A DNA stretch of 40,848 nucleotides from JACKJA01 sp050297015. Its GTDB lineage: Bacteria > Pseudomonadota > Alphaproteobacteria > Micavibrionales > Micavibrionaceae. Positions within the stretch are counted from its first letter, which is position 1. Every line of letters starts with the position of its first letter. Location of the stretch: positions 1 through 40,848 of the forward strand of contig JBNKRZ010000014.1 in the NCBI GenBank assembly GCA_050297015.1, written 5' to 3'. The notes under the pieces are model-generated. The model saw only the letters and a program-made list of their open reading frames with translations, did not search any database and was not told where the DNA came from. Made by a program: the position numbers and the translations under genes. This document shows positions 25,367 to 33,941 of the stretch, in pieces.

Positions 25367-25445
25367 ATTTTTCTTGCCATAACAATACATCTTGTCATAA
25401 GACTGTTCCCTGTATCGTTTAAACTTCACGGAACAGGGGATTGTT

Positions 25446-25733
25446 ATGAAAGAATGGATCACGGGATATGTGCAAAGCATGCCGGAACCTCATCTTTGTG
25501 GTGAAGAGGAAGCCTCTGTCCTTTATTCCTTTTGGGTGGCGCACTATCCTCCCCATCAAAAGGACCGGAGTAATCGTCCAGCGCGAATGGTTTGCTTGCG
25601 TCAGGAAGATGTGCAAAAAGCAATGCCTGTGATTGGCGATCATGTCTCTATAACATTTAATGACGTGACGGGGCCGCACCTGAAAAAATTGACGAAGAAA
25701 AGCTTTCTCCTTCCTGTTCATGCGCCTTCTTAA
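25446..25733 (+). CDS. Small orphan protein between nuoI and nuoJ, unknown
   Basis: A 95-residue soluble-looking protein with no recognised family. The ATG at 25446 follows an AGGGGATT ribosome site. It has a polar N-terminal part, a PPHQKDRSNRPARM segment, and a C-terminal half that reads as beta strands (DHVSITFNDVTGPHLKKL). A 7-bp inverted repeat (CTGTTCC 25403-25409, GGAACAG 25430-25436) sits just before its ribosome site. Coding by itself is plausible but not proven. Confidence 0.55.
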   Translation: MKEWITGYVQSMPEPHLCGEEEASVLYSFWVAHYPPHQKDRSNRPARMVCLRQEDVQKAMPVIGDHVSITFNDVTGPHLKKLTKKSFLLPVHAPS

Positions 25734-25832
25734 CCCTTGTTAGCGTAAAAAAATATTTTGGAATTTATACGGGGATTGTTCTCTTTGCGGGGATTGCGGT
25801 GCGTTTTTGAAAAGACTAGAAATAAAGCGAGA

Positions 25833-25858
25833 GGAAAGAGAATCTTTCCGTTATTTTT
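25833..25858 (+). terminator. Hairpin with U-run just upstream of nuoJ
   Basis: GGAAAGA (25833-25839) and TCTTTCC (25843-25849) form a perfect 7-bp stem with a 3-base loop, followed by GTTATTTTT. It is 38 bases before the nuoJ start. It may terminate or attenuate the nuoFGHI transcript, or stabilise a processed 5' end of nuoJ. The weak T-run leaves the terminator call uncertain. Confidence 0.5.
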
Positions 25859-25886
25859 GCAATAACCTTTATTTCGACTTTTAATC

Positions 25887-26501
25887 ATGGTCACGGCTCT
25901 CGTTTTTTATTTTTTTGCCATCGTTCTCGTCTTTGCGGCACTGGGTGTTGTGTTTTCCCGCAATCCGGTGCATGCGGTTCTATTTCTTATTATGTGCTTT
26001 TTTAATGCGGCGTTCCTGTTTGTATTGCTGGGGGCGGAATTCCTGGCGATGATTTTGGCTATTGTTTATGTGGGCGCCGTGGCTGTGTTGTTCCTTTTTG
26101 TTGTGATGATGCTCGATGTGAATTTTTGCCAAATTAGAGAGGGCGCAAGGCGCTATGTTCCGTTGGGGGTGCTGATTGGTGGGATATTGCTGGCTGAACT
26201 GCTGGCTGTTTTTCTCGGTTGGGAGAGCGCGCCCGCGGCTGATGCTTTGCGTGCCAATCCTGTGGAACAGATGGAAAGCGGGTTGGGGAATACCGAAGCG
26301 CTCGGTATGATTCTCTACACGGATTATCTTTTGCCTTTTCAGCTGGCAGGGCTGATTTTGCTGGTGGCGATGATGGGGGCGATTGGGTTGAATTTGCGTC
26401 GGCGCGCCGACGTTCGTAAGCAATCTGTGGCGGATCAGGTGGCGCGTAAGCGTGAAGATACCGTTGAGATTGTTAAAGTCACACCAGGGACGGGGGTTTA
26501 G
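25887..26501 (+). CDS. nuoJ: NADH-quinone oxidoreductase subunit J
   Basis: Membrane subunit with five transmembrane helices; its third helix carries the pi-bulge that changes conformation during coupling (EFLAMILAIVYVGAVAVLFLFVVMML seen at about 50-77). 204 residues with a basic tail after the last helix. The ATG at 25887 lacks a clear ribosome site. It begins the third nuo block; nuoK starts 3 bases after its stop. Confidence 0.96.
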   Translation: MVTALVFYFFAIVLVFAALGVVFSRNPVHAVLFLIMCFFNAAFLFVLLGAEFLAMILAIVYVGAVAVLFLFVVMMLDVNFCQIREGARRYVPLGVLIGGILLAELLAVFLGWESAPAADALRANPVEQMESGLGNTEALGMILYTDYLLPFQLAGLILLVAMMGAIGLNLRRRADVRKQSVADQVARKREDTVEIVKVTPGTGV

Positions 26502-26504
26502 CAA

Positions 26505-26813
26505 ATGGATATTGGCGTAGAACACTATCTGGTTCTGTCGGGCATATTGTTTACCCTTGGTGTTTTTGGCATTTTTTTGAACCGCCGTAATGTCATTGTG
26601 GTTTTGATGTGCGTGGAATTAATTTTGCTTGCCGTTAACATTAACTTTGTGGCTTTTTCCGCTTTTCTGAATGATCTCGCCGGGCAGGTTTTTACCATGT
26701 TTATTTTAACCGTAGCGGCGGCAGAGGCGGCTATCGGGCTGGCAATTCTTGTTACATTCTTCCGTAATCGTGGCTCGATTGCTATCGATGATATTGCAGA
26801 GATGAAGGGGTAG
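26505..26813 (+). CDS. nuoK: NADH-quinone oxidoreductase subunit K
   Basis: Small antiporter-like membrane subunit with three helices in 102 residues. The two buried glutamates essential for proton transfer are present: Glu38 (CVELILLAVN) and Glu74 (AAAEAAIGLAI), matching E. coli Glu36 and Glu72. Length and position between nuoJ and nuoL are as expected. Confidence 0.97.
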   Translation: MDIGVEHYLVLSGILFTLGVFGIFLNRRNVIVVLMCVELILLAVNINFVAFSAFLNDLAGQVFTMFILTVAAAEAAIGLAILVTFFRNRGSIAIDDIAEMKG

Positions 26814-26818
26814 GGGCA

Positions 26819-28852
26819 ATGGAGTTTTTGGCCGTATTTCTACCCTTGTTTGGCTTTTTGATTGCCGGCCTGTTTGGTAAGGCGATGGGGGATCGGGGCG
26901 CGCAGTTTGTAACTTGTGCCGGGATGATAGTGGCAGCTTTCATCTCTATCGTTTTATTTTTTGATGTGATTGTGGATGCGGCGCCGCGTACGTTTATTTT
27001 GGCACCCTGGATTACTTCGGGGCATCTGGAAGTGGCTTGGAGCCTGCGGATGGATGAACTGGCCGTTGTGATGTTATGCGTGGTGAATATAGTTTCGGCC
27101 TGCGTTCATGTTTATTCGATCGGTTATATGAGTCACGATCCGCATAAGGCGCGCTTTATGGCTTATTTAAGCCTGTTTACCTTTGCGATGCTCATGTTGG
27201 TGACGTCCGACAATTTGCTGCAACTCTTCTTCGGTTGGGAGGGCGTCGGCGTGGCATCGTACCTGTTGATCGGTTTCTGGAACCATAAGCGCAGTGCCAA
27301 TATAGCAGCGGTTAAGGCTTTTGTTGTGAACCGGATTGGTGATTTTGGACTGATTTTGGGTGTGATGGGTATATATTATTTGTTCGGCACTCTGAATTTT
27401 GATGGCATTTTTGCTCAAGTGCCAGAGCAGGCAGCGCGCTATCTTCACTTTTTCGGGCAGGAAGTTCATGCTTTAACTTTTGTCGGTTTGCTTTTGTTTA
27501 TGGGCGCTATGGGGAAGTCGGCGCAGTTGGGGCTCCATGTTTGGCTTCCGGATGCGATGGAGGGGCCAACCCCGGTTTCCGCATTGATCCATGCGGCGAC
27601 GATGGTGACGGCCGGTGTATTTCTCGTCGCGCGTTTTTCACCCTTGTTTGAGTATGCCCCGATGGCTCTGATGGTGATTTGTATTGTCGGGGCGCTGACG
27701 GCTTTTGTCGCCGCGACGATTGGTCTGACCCAGTTTGATATCAAGCGTGTGATTGCTTATTCGACGATGAGCCAATTGGGGTATATGTTTTTTGCTTTGG
27801 GGGTTTCGGCGTATGGCGCGGCTGTTTTTCATTTGATGACTCATGCTTTCTTTAAGGCTTTACTGTTTCTCGGCGCGGGATCTGTGATCCACGCGATGAG
27901 TGATGAACAAGATATGCGTAAAATGGGCGGGATATGGCGTAAAATACCGACGACGTATGTGTTGATGTGGATTGGTTCGTTGGCTTTGGCCGGGATGCCG
28001 TTCTTTGCAGGCTATTATTCCAAAGACATTATTCTTGAGGCCGCTTGGGCGGATCATACATGGTTTGGTCAGTTTGCTTACTGGATGGGAATCGCTGCGG
28101 CTGTTATGACAGCGTTCTATAGCTGGCGTTTGTTGTTTATGACTTTCCATGGTGCGCCGCGTGCTTCAAAGGAAGCGATGGATCATGTCCATGAATCGCC
28201 GCAAGTCATGATCGGACCGTTGGTGGTCTTGGCCACGGGTGCGATTTTTGCGGGTGCTTTTTTCTACGAACCGTTTGTTGGCGGGCTTCACAAAGATACG
28301 GAAATTGTTGCGCATGAGATTGCGTTGGAGCACGATATAGAAGCACCAACCATGGAAGATGAATGGCTGGAACCTGCCGTTAATCGTCGGGAATTTTGGG
28401 GTAATTCGCTCTATGTATTGAGAAATAACGATACGATTGCTGCGGCTCACCATGTGCCGGAATGGGTTAAGTTGATGCCTTTTGTTGCCGGGGTTTTAGG
28501 GATATTCCTGTCATGGATGTTTTATATTCGTTTTACGGGGATGCCGGCGGTGATGGTGCGTTTATTCCGGCCTGTTCATAATTTGTTTTTCCACAAATGG
28601 TATTTTGATCGTCTTTATGCGCGTCTTTTTGTGCGTGTGGTTCGTATTCTGGGAGAGTTCTTCTGGAAGAAGGGGGATGGCGCATTGATTAACCGTATGG
28701 GGCCAGACGGCGTAGCGAACTTTTCCCAGATCGCCGGTAAAGTGTTGAGCAAGGTTCAGACCGGTTATATTTATCATTATGCTTTTGCTATGATTGTGGG
28801 CGTTGTCTTCTTTGTTTCATGGGTTGTTTTGCAACTCTTTCAGCTAGGGTAG
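26819..28852 (+). CDS. nuoL: NADH-quinone oxidoreductase subunit L
   Basis: Distal proton-pumping subunit, an Mrp-antiporter homologue. The 677 residues contain the conserved core (MGKSAQLGLHVWLPDAMEGPTPVSALIHAATMVTAGVFL, the Lys and His being channel residues) and the second symmetric half around HAFFKALLFLGAGSVIHA, then a C-terminal lateral helix and anchor helix. A charged insertion (about 500-525, rich in Glu/Asp/His) precedes the lateral helix region. nuoM starts 7 bases after. Confidence 0.98.
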   Translation: MEFLAVFLPLFGFLIAGLFGKAMGDRGAQFVTCAGMIVAAFISIVLFFDVIVDAAPRTFILAPWITSGHLEVAWSLRMDELAVVMLCVVNIVSACVHVYSIGYMSHDPHKARFMAYLSLFTFAMLMLVTSDNLLQLFFGWEGVGVASYLLIGFWNHKRSANIAAVKAFVVNRIGDFGLILGVMGIYYLFGTLNFDGIFAQVPEQAARYLHFFGQEVHALTFVGLLLFMGAMGKSAQLGLHVWLPDAMEGPTPVSALIHAATMVTAGVFLVARFSPLFEYAPMALMVICIVGALTAFVAATIGLTQFDIKRVIAYSTMSQLGYMFFALGVSAYGAAVFHLMTHAFFKALLFLGAGSVIHAMSDEQDMRKMGGIWRKIPTTYVLMWIGSLALAGMPFFAGYYSKDIILEAAWADHTWFGQFAYWMGIAAAVMTAFYSWRLLFMTFHGAPRASKEAMDHVHESPQVMIGPLVVLATGAIFAGAFFYEPFVGGLHKDTEIVAHEIALEHDIEAPTMEDEWLEPAVNRREFWGNSLYVLRNNDTIAAAHHVPEWVKLMPFVAGVLGIFLSWMFYIRFTGMPAVMVRLFRPVHNLFFHKWYFDRLYARLFVRVVRILGEFFWKKGDGALINRMGPDGVANFSQIAGKVLSKVQTGYIYHYAFAMIVGVVFFVSWVVLQLFQLG

Positions 28853-28859
28853 GAATAAT

Positions 28860-30392
28860 ATGATGATTGATTTGCCTATTCTTTCCTTGATGATTTTCAT
28901 GCCCTTGGCGGGGGTGTTGTTTATTTTGATGGTTTCCGGCGCGGATGAAGAGGCGACAGCCCGTAATGCGCGGCGTGTTGCGCTTTATACGTCGCTTTTT
29001 ACCTTTATCCTTAGCTTGTATATGCTCTTTGCCTTTGACCCGAAACAATCGGGATTTCAGTTTGAACAGCAAATGACATGGTTCGAAGGATTGGGGATTT
29101 CTTATCATGTCGGGGTGGATGGTATATCCCTGTTCTTCGTTGTGCTTTCGACATTTTTGACGCCCGTTTGTATTTTGGCCAGCTGGGATTCGATCAAGAC
29201 CCGTGTGAAGGATTTTATGATCGTCTTTCTGGTTCTGGAAATGTTTATGATCGGAACCTTTACGGCGCTGGATGCTTTGTTGTTCTATGTTTTCTACGAA
29301 GGTTCTCTTATTCCGATGTTTATGATTATCGGTATGTGGGGTGGTGAAAATCGGGTTTACTCGGCCTATAAGTTTTTCCTTTATACGCTTGCGGGATCGG
29401 TTTTGATGCTGGTCGGCTTGCTTACGCTTTATTTTATGACGGGGACGACCGATATTCCGGTTTTGATGGAAAATACGATCACTGCGGATATTCAAAAATG
29501 GTTGTGGGTGTCCTTCTTTGTGAGCTTTGCGATTAAGGTACCTATGTGGCCCGTTCATACATGGCTTCCTGATGCGCACGTTCAGGCTCCAACGGCGGGG
29601 TCTGTGATTCTGGCTGGCGTGCTTTTGAAAATGGGGGGGTATGGATTTTTGCGCTTTTCCCTGCCGATGTTCCCGGATGCCAGCGCTTATTTCGCGCCGC
29701 TGGTCTATGGTCTGAGCATTATTGCTTTTGCTTATGCTTCGCTGGTTGCGTTTGTGCAGCGTGACATGAAAAAGCTCATCGCCTATTCATCGGTGGCCCA
29801 TATGGGATTTGTTACGTTGGGGGTGTTCACCGGTACGATGCAGGGGATACAGGGGGGCGTGTATCAGATGCTCTCACATGGTCTGTTGTCGGCGGCTCTG
29901 TTTCTGTGCGTCGGGGTGGTCTATGACCGTCTTCATACGCGGGAAATGGCGCGTTATGGCGGGCTTGTGAATAATATGCCGCGTTATGCCGCTATTTTTA
30001 TGATTTTGATGTTGGGCTCGGTGGGCTTGCCGGGAACGTCAGGGTTCGTTGGTGAATTTCTGGCTTTGCTGGGGGCTTATCATGTGAACGTAACCATGGC
30101 CTTTTTTGCGGCAGGCGGGATTATTTTGGGGGCGATCTATATGCTGCGGCTTTATCGTAAGGTTATCTTTGGTGCGCACCACAATGATGATACCGCGGCG
30201 ATGAAGGATTTGAACCCGCGGGAAATTTTTATATTCGTACCGATTGTGGCGATGGTGCTGTGGTTTGGCGTTTTCCCCAATTATGTGCTGGACCGGATGG
30301 TGCCATCGGTTGAGCACTTGATGACCCGTTATCATTTATCAATGCAAACGGCTACCCCCCTTCCTCACCCGGAGGTTATACGTGATGAGTGA
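28860..30392 (+). CDS. nuoM: NADH-quinone oxidoreductase subunit M
   Basis: Proton-pumping antiporter-like subunit with about 14 helices in 510 residues. Seen: the Glu-bearing VFYEGSLIPMF segment, and the broken-helix motif KVPMWPVHTWLPDAHVQAPTAGSVILAGVLLKMGGYG with channel Lys and His. Two consecutive ATG codons (28860, 28863) make the exact start ambiguous by one residue. Its 3' end overlaps nuoN by 8 bases. Confidence 0.98.
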   Translation: MMIDLPILSLMIFMPLAGVLFILMVSGADEEATARNARRVALYTSLFTFILSLYMLFAFDPKQSGFQFEQQMTWFEGLGISYHVGVDGISLFFVVLSTFLTPVCILASWDSIKTRVKDFMIVFLVLEMFMIGTFTALDALLFYVFYEGSLIPMFMIIGMWGGENRVYSAYKFFLYTLAGSVLMLVGLLTLYFMTGTTDIPVLMENTITADIQKWLWVSFFVSFAIKVPMWPVHTWLPDAHVQAPTAGSVILAGVLLKMGGYGFLRFSLPMFPDASAYFAPLVYGLSIIAFAYASLVAFVQRDMKKLIAYSSVAHMGFVTLGVFTGTMQGIQGGVYQMLSHGLLSAALFLCVGVVYDRLHTREMARYGGLVNNMPRYAAIFMILMLGSVGLPGTSGFVGEFLALLGAYHVNVTMAFFAAGGIILGAIYMLRLYRKVIFGAHHNDDTAAMKDLNPREIFIFVPIVAMVLWFGVFPNYVLDRMVPSVEHLMTRYHLSMQTATPLPHPEVIRDE

Positions 30393-31836
30393 GTTTTCTT
30401 TAGCGCAGATTGAACCGGCTATGCCGGAGGTTTTTCTTGCCGCGGCCGGGTTGGTCTTGTTGGTGCTGGGGGTTTTGCGCGGGCGTAATGCTTTTTGCTT
30501 TATATCTCTGGCGGTGAGTGTCGTCTTTTTTCTGACGGCAATTCTTGTCCTGAATGGCGGCGTGGAACGCACATTAGGCTTTAACGGCATGTTTGTTATG
30601 GACAGTTTTTCAGGATTTATGAAAGTTTTGATTGCTGTGGGGCTGGCGCTCTCAACCATTTTGTCTATCAAGTACCTGATACAAGAAAACCTTAATCGTT
30701 TTGAATATCCGCTTTTGGTTCTATTTTCCGGGATCGGGATGTTGATGATGATTTCGGCTCACGACCTTCTGACGGCTTATATGGGGCTGGAGCTACAATC
30801 TTTGGCGCTTTATGTTTTGACCGCGATCCGGCGCGGCAATGATAAATCTGCGGAGGCCGGAGTTAAGTATTTTATCCTTGGGGCGCTGGCATCCGGTTTT
30901 TTACTGTTTGGGATGTCGTTGATTTACGGCTATACGGGGGGGCTGCGCTATGATGGGATTGCAACCGCGTTATCACAGGCTGACTCTTTGTCTGTTGGTG
31001 CAGTTGTCGGGATGGTTTTTATTATCGTCGGTGTGGCGTTTAAGCTTTCCGCTGTGCCGTTTCATATGTGGACACCCGATGTTTATGAAGGGGCGGCGAC
31101 ATCCGTGACGGCCTTGCTGGCGATGGTTCCCAAAATCGCAGCGATGGGACTTTTGATGCGTTTGCTGTTCGAGCCTTTTGCACCGTTGATAGATCAATGG
31201 CAACAGATTATGTGGTTTTTGGCTATGGCCTCTATGACGGGGGGGGCTTTTGCGGCTTTGGCACAGAAAAACATTAAACGCCTTTTGGCTTATAGTTCGA
31301 TCAATCACATGGGCTATGCCACAATCGGGATTGTCGCGGGGACGGCGGCGGGGGTAAGCGCTGTTGTTTTGTATATGGCAATCTATATGATTATGCTGGC
31401 CGGTGTTTTTGCTATTCTTTTGATGATGCGTCGTGATGGGATGCAGCTGCGGGATATAAACGATATGGCGGGGCTTGTGAGTTATAACCCGGTGTTGGCC
31501 TATATGATGGCGGCTTTAATGTTTTCGATGGGGGCTATTCCCCCTCTGGCCGGCTTCTTCTGCAAGCTGTTTGTGTTTCAGGCCGCTGTGGCGCAGGGCA
31601 TGTACGTACTGGCTGTCGTGGGGGTTTTGACCTCTGTCGTGGCGGCGTTTTACTATCTGCGTGTTATTAAGGTTATGTTTTTTGATGCACCGGCGGAAAA
31701 ACTGGATCAGGATTTTGGTTTTGCTCACCGTATCATTGCTTTGACGAGCGTATTGTTCTTGTTGCTCTTTATTACAAATCCATCGGCGCTGATCCATTTG
31801 AGTAAGGCTGCCGCGGCGGCACTGTTCGCGGGATGA
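30385..31836 (+). CDS. nuoN: NADH-quinone oxidoreductase subunit N
   Basis: Third antiporter-like proton-pumping subunit, 483 residues. The ATG at 30385 overlaps nuoM. Seen: MGLELQSLALYVL with the conserved Glu, FKLSAVPFHMWTPDVYEGAATSVTALLAMVPKIAAMGLL with the channel Lys, and IKRLLAYSSINHMGYATIGI. Its stop overlaps the birA start (ATGA), so complex I and biotin ligase are translationally linked. Confidence 0.98.
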   Translation: MSEFSLAQIEPAMPEVFLAAAGLVLLVLGVLRGRNAFCFISLAVSVVFFLTAILVLNGGVERTLGFNGMFVMDSFSGFMKVLIAVGLALSTILSIKYLIQENLNRFEYPLLVLFSGIGMLMMISAHDLLTAYMGLELQSLALYVLTAIRRGNDKSAEAGVKYFILGALASGFLLFGMSLIYGYTGGLRYDGIATALSQADSLSVGAVVGMVFIIVGVAFKLSAVPFHMWTPDVYEGAATSVTALLAMVPKIAAMGLLMRLLFEPFAPLIDQWQQIMWFLAMASMTGGAFAALAQKNIKRLLAYSSINHMGYATIGIVAGTAAGVSAVVLYMAIYMIMLAGVFAILLMMRRDGMQLRDINDMAGLVSYNPVLAYMMAALMFSMGAIPPLAGFFCKLFVFQAAVAQGMYVLAVVGVLTSVVAAFYYLRVIKVMFFDAPAEKLDQDFGFAHRIIALTSVLFLLLFITNPSALIHLSKAAAAALFAG

Positions 31837-32552
31837 TTGATTTCGCCGTTCATACTTATGCCTCTCTGCCCTCGACGCAGGATTACGTGCGTGAGCTGGC
31901 GGATGAAGGCTTGCCCGAAGGTACGGTCATTCAGTGTTTAACTCAGACCAAGGGGCGTGGGCGGCACGGGAATGAATGGGCTTCGCCGATTGGTAATCTC
32001 TATATGTCTGTTTTGTTGCGTCCTGCATGCCCAGCGGATAAAGCGGGGCAGCTCTCTTTTGTGGTCGCGCTTGCGCTTTCTCAAGCGATGGATGAGGTGA
32101 TTGAGGCCGGGCATAACAAAACGCTGAAATGGCCGAACGATATTTTGATTGATGGGAAGAAAGCCGCCGGGATTTTGCTGGAAAGCGCTCTGAAAGATGG
32201 CGCTGTTGACTCGCTGGTGGTGGGGGTTGGCGTGAATATTATGGCACCGCCGGAGGACGCTGTTGCTCTGCAGGACGTGAGCGGCGGTGCGCAAGTGCCG
32301 ATCCACCCTTTCCGTGATAAAATTCTGGATCAATTGGCGGCGTATTATGAGCGCTGGCGGGTGGAGGGGTTTACGGCTCTTCGCAATGAGTGGCTGGCGC
32401 AGGCGCATGGTTTGGGGCAGACTGTTCATGTACGCCTGCCGTCCGAAGAGTTTGACGGCACATTTAAAGATTTGGACAAAGACGGTGCATTGCTGGTAGA
32501 ACTCTCCGATGGCACGGACCGGAAGGTTACGGCCGGGGACGTTTATTTTTAA
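31833..32552 (+). CDS. birA: Biotin--[acetyl-CoA-carboxylase] ligase
   Basis: Activates biotin with ATP and attaches it to the biotin carrier protein of acetyl-CoA carboxylase. The 239 residues show the catalytic domain only: STQDYVRELADEG, the biotinyl-AMP loop TKGRGRHGNEWASP and KWPNDILIDGKKAAGILLE with the catalytic Lys, then the small SH3-like C-terminal domain. The N-terminal winged-helix repressor domain of E. coli BirA is absent, so it is a ligase without direct DNA-binding. It overlaps nuoN, an arrangement shared by many alphaproteobacteria. Confidence 0.95.
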   Translation: MIDFAVHTYASLPSTQDYVRELADEGLPEGTVIQCLTQTKGRGRHGNEWASPIGNLYMSVLLRPACPADKAGQLSFVVALALSQAMDEVIEAGHNKTLKWPNDILIDGKKAAGILLESALKDGAVDSLVVGVGVNIMAPPEDAVALQDVSGGAQVPIHPFRDKILDQLAAYYERWRVEGFTALRNEWLAQAHGLGQTVHVRLPSEEFDGTFKDLDKDGALLVELSDGTDRKVTAGDVYF

Positions 32553-32564
32553 GGGCGACCTAGG

Positions 32565-33302
32565 ATGCTGCTCGTCATTGATGCCGGAAATACCAATATT
32601 GTTTTTGCCCTTTATGACGGCGAAACGCAGCGGGCCGTGCACCGTTTGGAAACGGCGGCTGTGCAGGCGGAAGAGGGAATATCTCTGCCGTCTGATTTTG
32701 TCGCTGTTGATGGTGTGATTATTGCTTCCGTTGTTCCCGCATGTGACCCTATCCTGCATCGTTTTTGTGTGGGTGTTTTGGAGCATGAGCCGCTTTTTGT
32801 GACGCACGAGACGGTTCCTCTCGAAAGCGCCCTCGATCATCCGGAGCAGGCCGGGGCTGATCGACTTGTGAATGCCTACGCCGCGGCGCTTGATATCAAA
32901 GGCGCAGCGGTGGTTGTGGATTTTGGAACAGCAACGACGTTTGACGTTGTGGATAAAAACGGCGTGTTTCGCGGCGGGGTCATTGCGCCGGGCGTGAACC
33001 TGTCTAAAGAAGCGTTGGTCCGGGCGGCGGCGAAATTGCCCGATGTTCCTGTGGAAAAGCCTGTGCATGTAATCGGGACAAATACGGTGGAAGCGATGAA
33101 GGCGGGGCTGTATTGGGGCTACGCTTCAATGATTGAGGGGATGCTGGCACGGATTGCCGATGAGCTGGGCGAAATGCCGCGTGTGATGGCAACGGGCGGA
33201 TTGGCAGATTTGTTTGCCCCGGCAATCCCTGCGATTGAGAAAGTTGATAAAGACTTGACGCTCAAGGGGCTGGTGAGGCTTTATGAAGAGGTTACATCGT
33301 AA
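32565..33302 (+). CDS. coaX: Type III pantothenate kinase
   Basis: First step of coenzyme A synthesis, phosphorylating pantothenate. 245 residues of the ASKHA fold: MLLVIDAGNTNIVFALYDG (Asp6 and the phosphate loop), GADRLVNAYAA, VVDFGTATTFDVVD, and GGVIAPGVNLSKEAL. The type III enzyme needs a monovalent cation and is not feedback-inhibited by CoA, as known for the family. It follows birA after 12 bases, and its TAA overlaps the next ATG. Confidence 0.97.
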   Translation: MLLVIDAGNTNIVFALYDGETQRAVHRLETAAVQAEEGISLPSDFVAVDGVIIASVVPACDPILHRFCVGVLEHEPLFVTHETVPLESALDHPEQAGADRLVNAYAAALDIKGAAVVVDFGTATTFDVVDKNGVFRGGVIAPGVNLSKEALVRAAAKLPDVPVEKPVHVIGTNTVEAMKAGLYWGYASMIEGMLARIADELGEMPRVMATGGLADLFAPAIPAIEKVDKDLTLKGLVRLYEEVTS

Positions 33303-33928
33303 TGCGCCCGTTGTTTTTTGATGTTGATGGTGTTCTTGTTCACGGCTATCACGCGAACCCGGAGAAGCAAATTCGCTGGGATGAGACTATAGAACAGGAT
33401 TTGGGAATAGACCGGGCGCGTTTTTCCGAGGAATTTTTCGCCCGTGATTTTTTGTCGGAAGTGATCGTCGGGCGGAAGGATTTAAAGGTCGCATTACAGG
33501 CGTGGCTTTCTACAACGGATTATCGGGTCACGGCGGAGGGTATCGTCTCATACTGGTTGGAGAAAGATTCCAATATGGACCGCGATCTTTTATCGCATAT
33601 TAGCAAAATAAAAGAGGTGGGAGTTCCTTTGTTTGTAGCGACCAATCAGGAGCATTACCGGGCGCAGTATTTATGGGATGTCTGCGGTTTTAAGGATTTT
33701 TTTGATGATATATTTTATTCGGCGCGTTTAGGGGTGATGAAACCCGATCCGCTTTATTTCCAAAAGATAGATGAGCTTGTCGCTAATGACACAGAACATC
33801 CTTTGTTTTTTGACGATAGAATTGAGGTCGTGGAAGCCGCACAAGCGCATGGCTGGGAAGCTGTGGTGTACGAAACGATTGACGACGTCCTCGGACACCC
33901 TTACATAAAAGGGCTGCTAACGGATTAA
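33302..33928 (+). CDS. HAD-superfamily hydrolase
   Basis: Probable phosphatase of the haloacid dehalogenase superfamily, substrate unknown. The four motifs are complete in 208 residues: Asp7 and Asp9 (FFDVDGVL), Thr114 (FVATNQE), Lys147 (GVMKPDP) and Asp171-Asp172 (LFFDDRIEVVEAA). A helical cap (about 20-95) is inserted after motif I, the class I arrangement. It overlaps coaX by one base (TAATG). In relatives coaX is usually followed straight by rnj, so this gene may be an addition to the unit. Confidence 0.9.
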   Translation: MRPLFFDVDGVLVHGYHANPEKQIRWDETIEQDLGIDRARFSEEFFARDFLSEVIVGRKDLKVALQAWLSTTDYRVTAEGIVSYWLEKDSNMDRDLLSHISKIKEVGVPLFVATNQEHYRAQYLWDVCGFKDFFDDIFYSARLGVMKPDPLYFQKIDELVANDTEHPLFFDDRIEVVEAAQAHGWEAVVYETIDDVLGHPYIKGLLTD

Positions 33929-33941
33929 ATAAAAAGAACCT

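Noticed and set aside
31938..33068. 376-codon open frame antisense to birA and coaX
   Set aside because: Crosses two well-supported genes and has the composition of a shadow frame.
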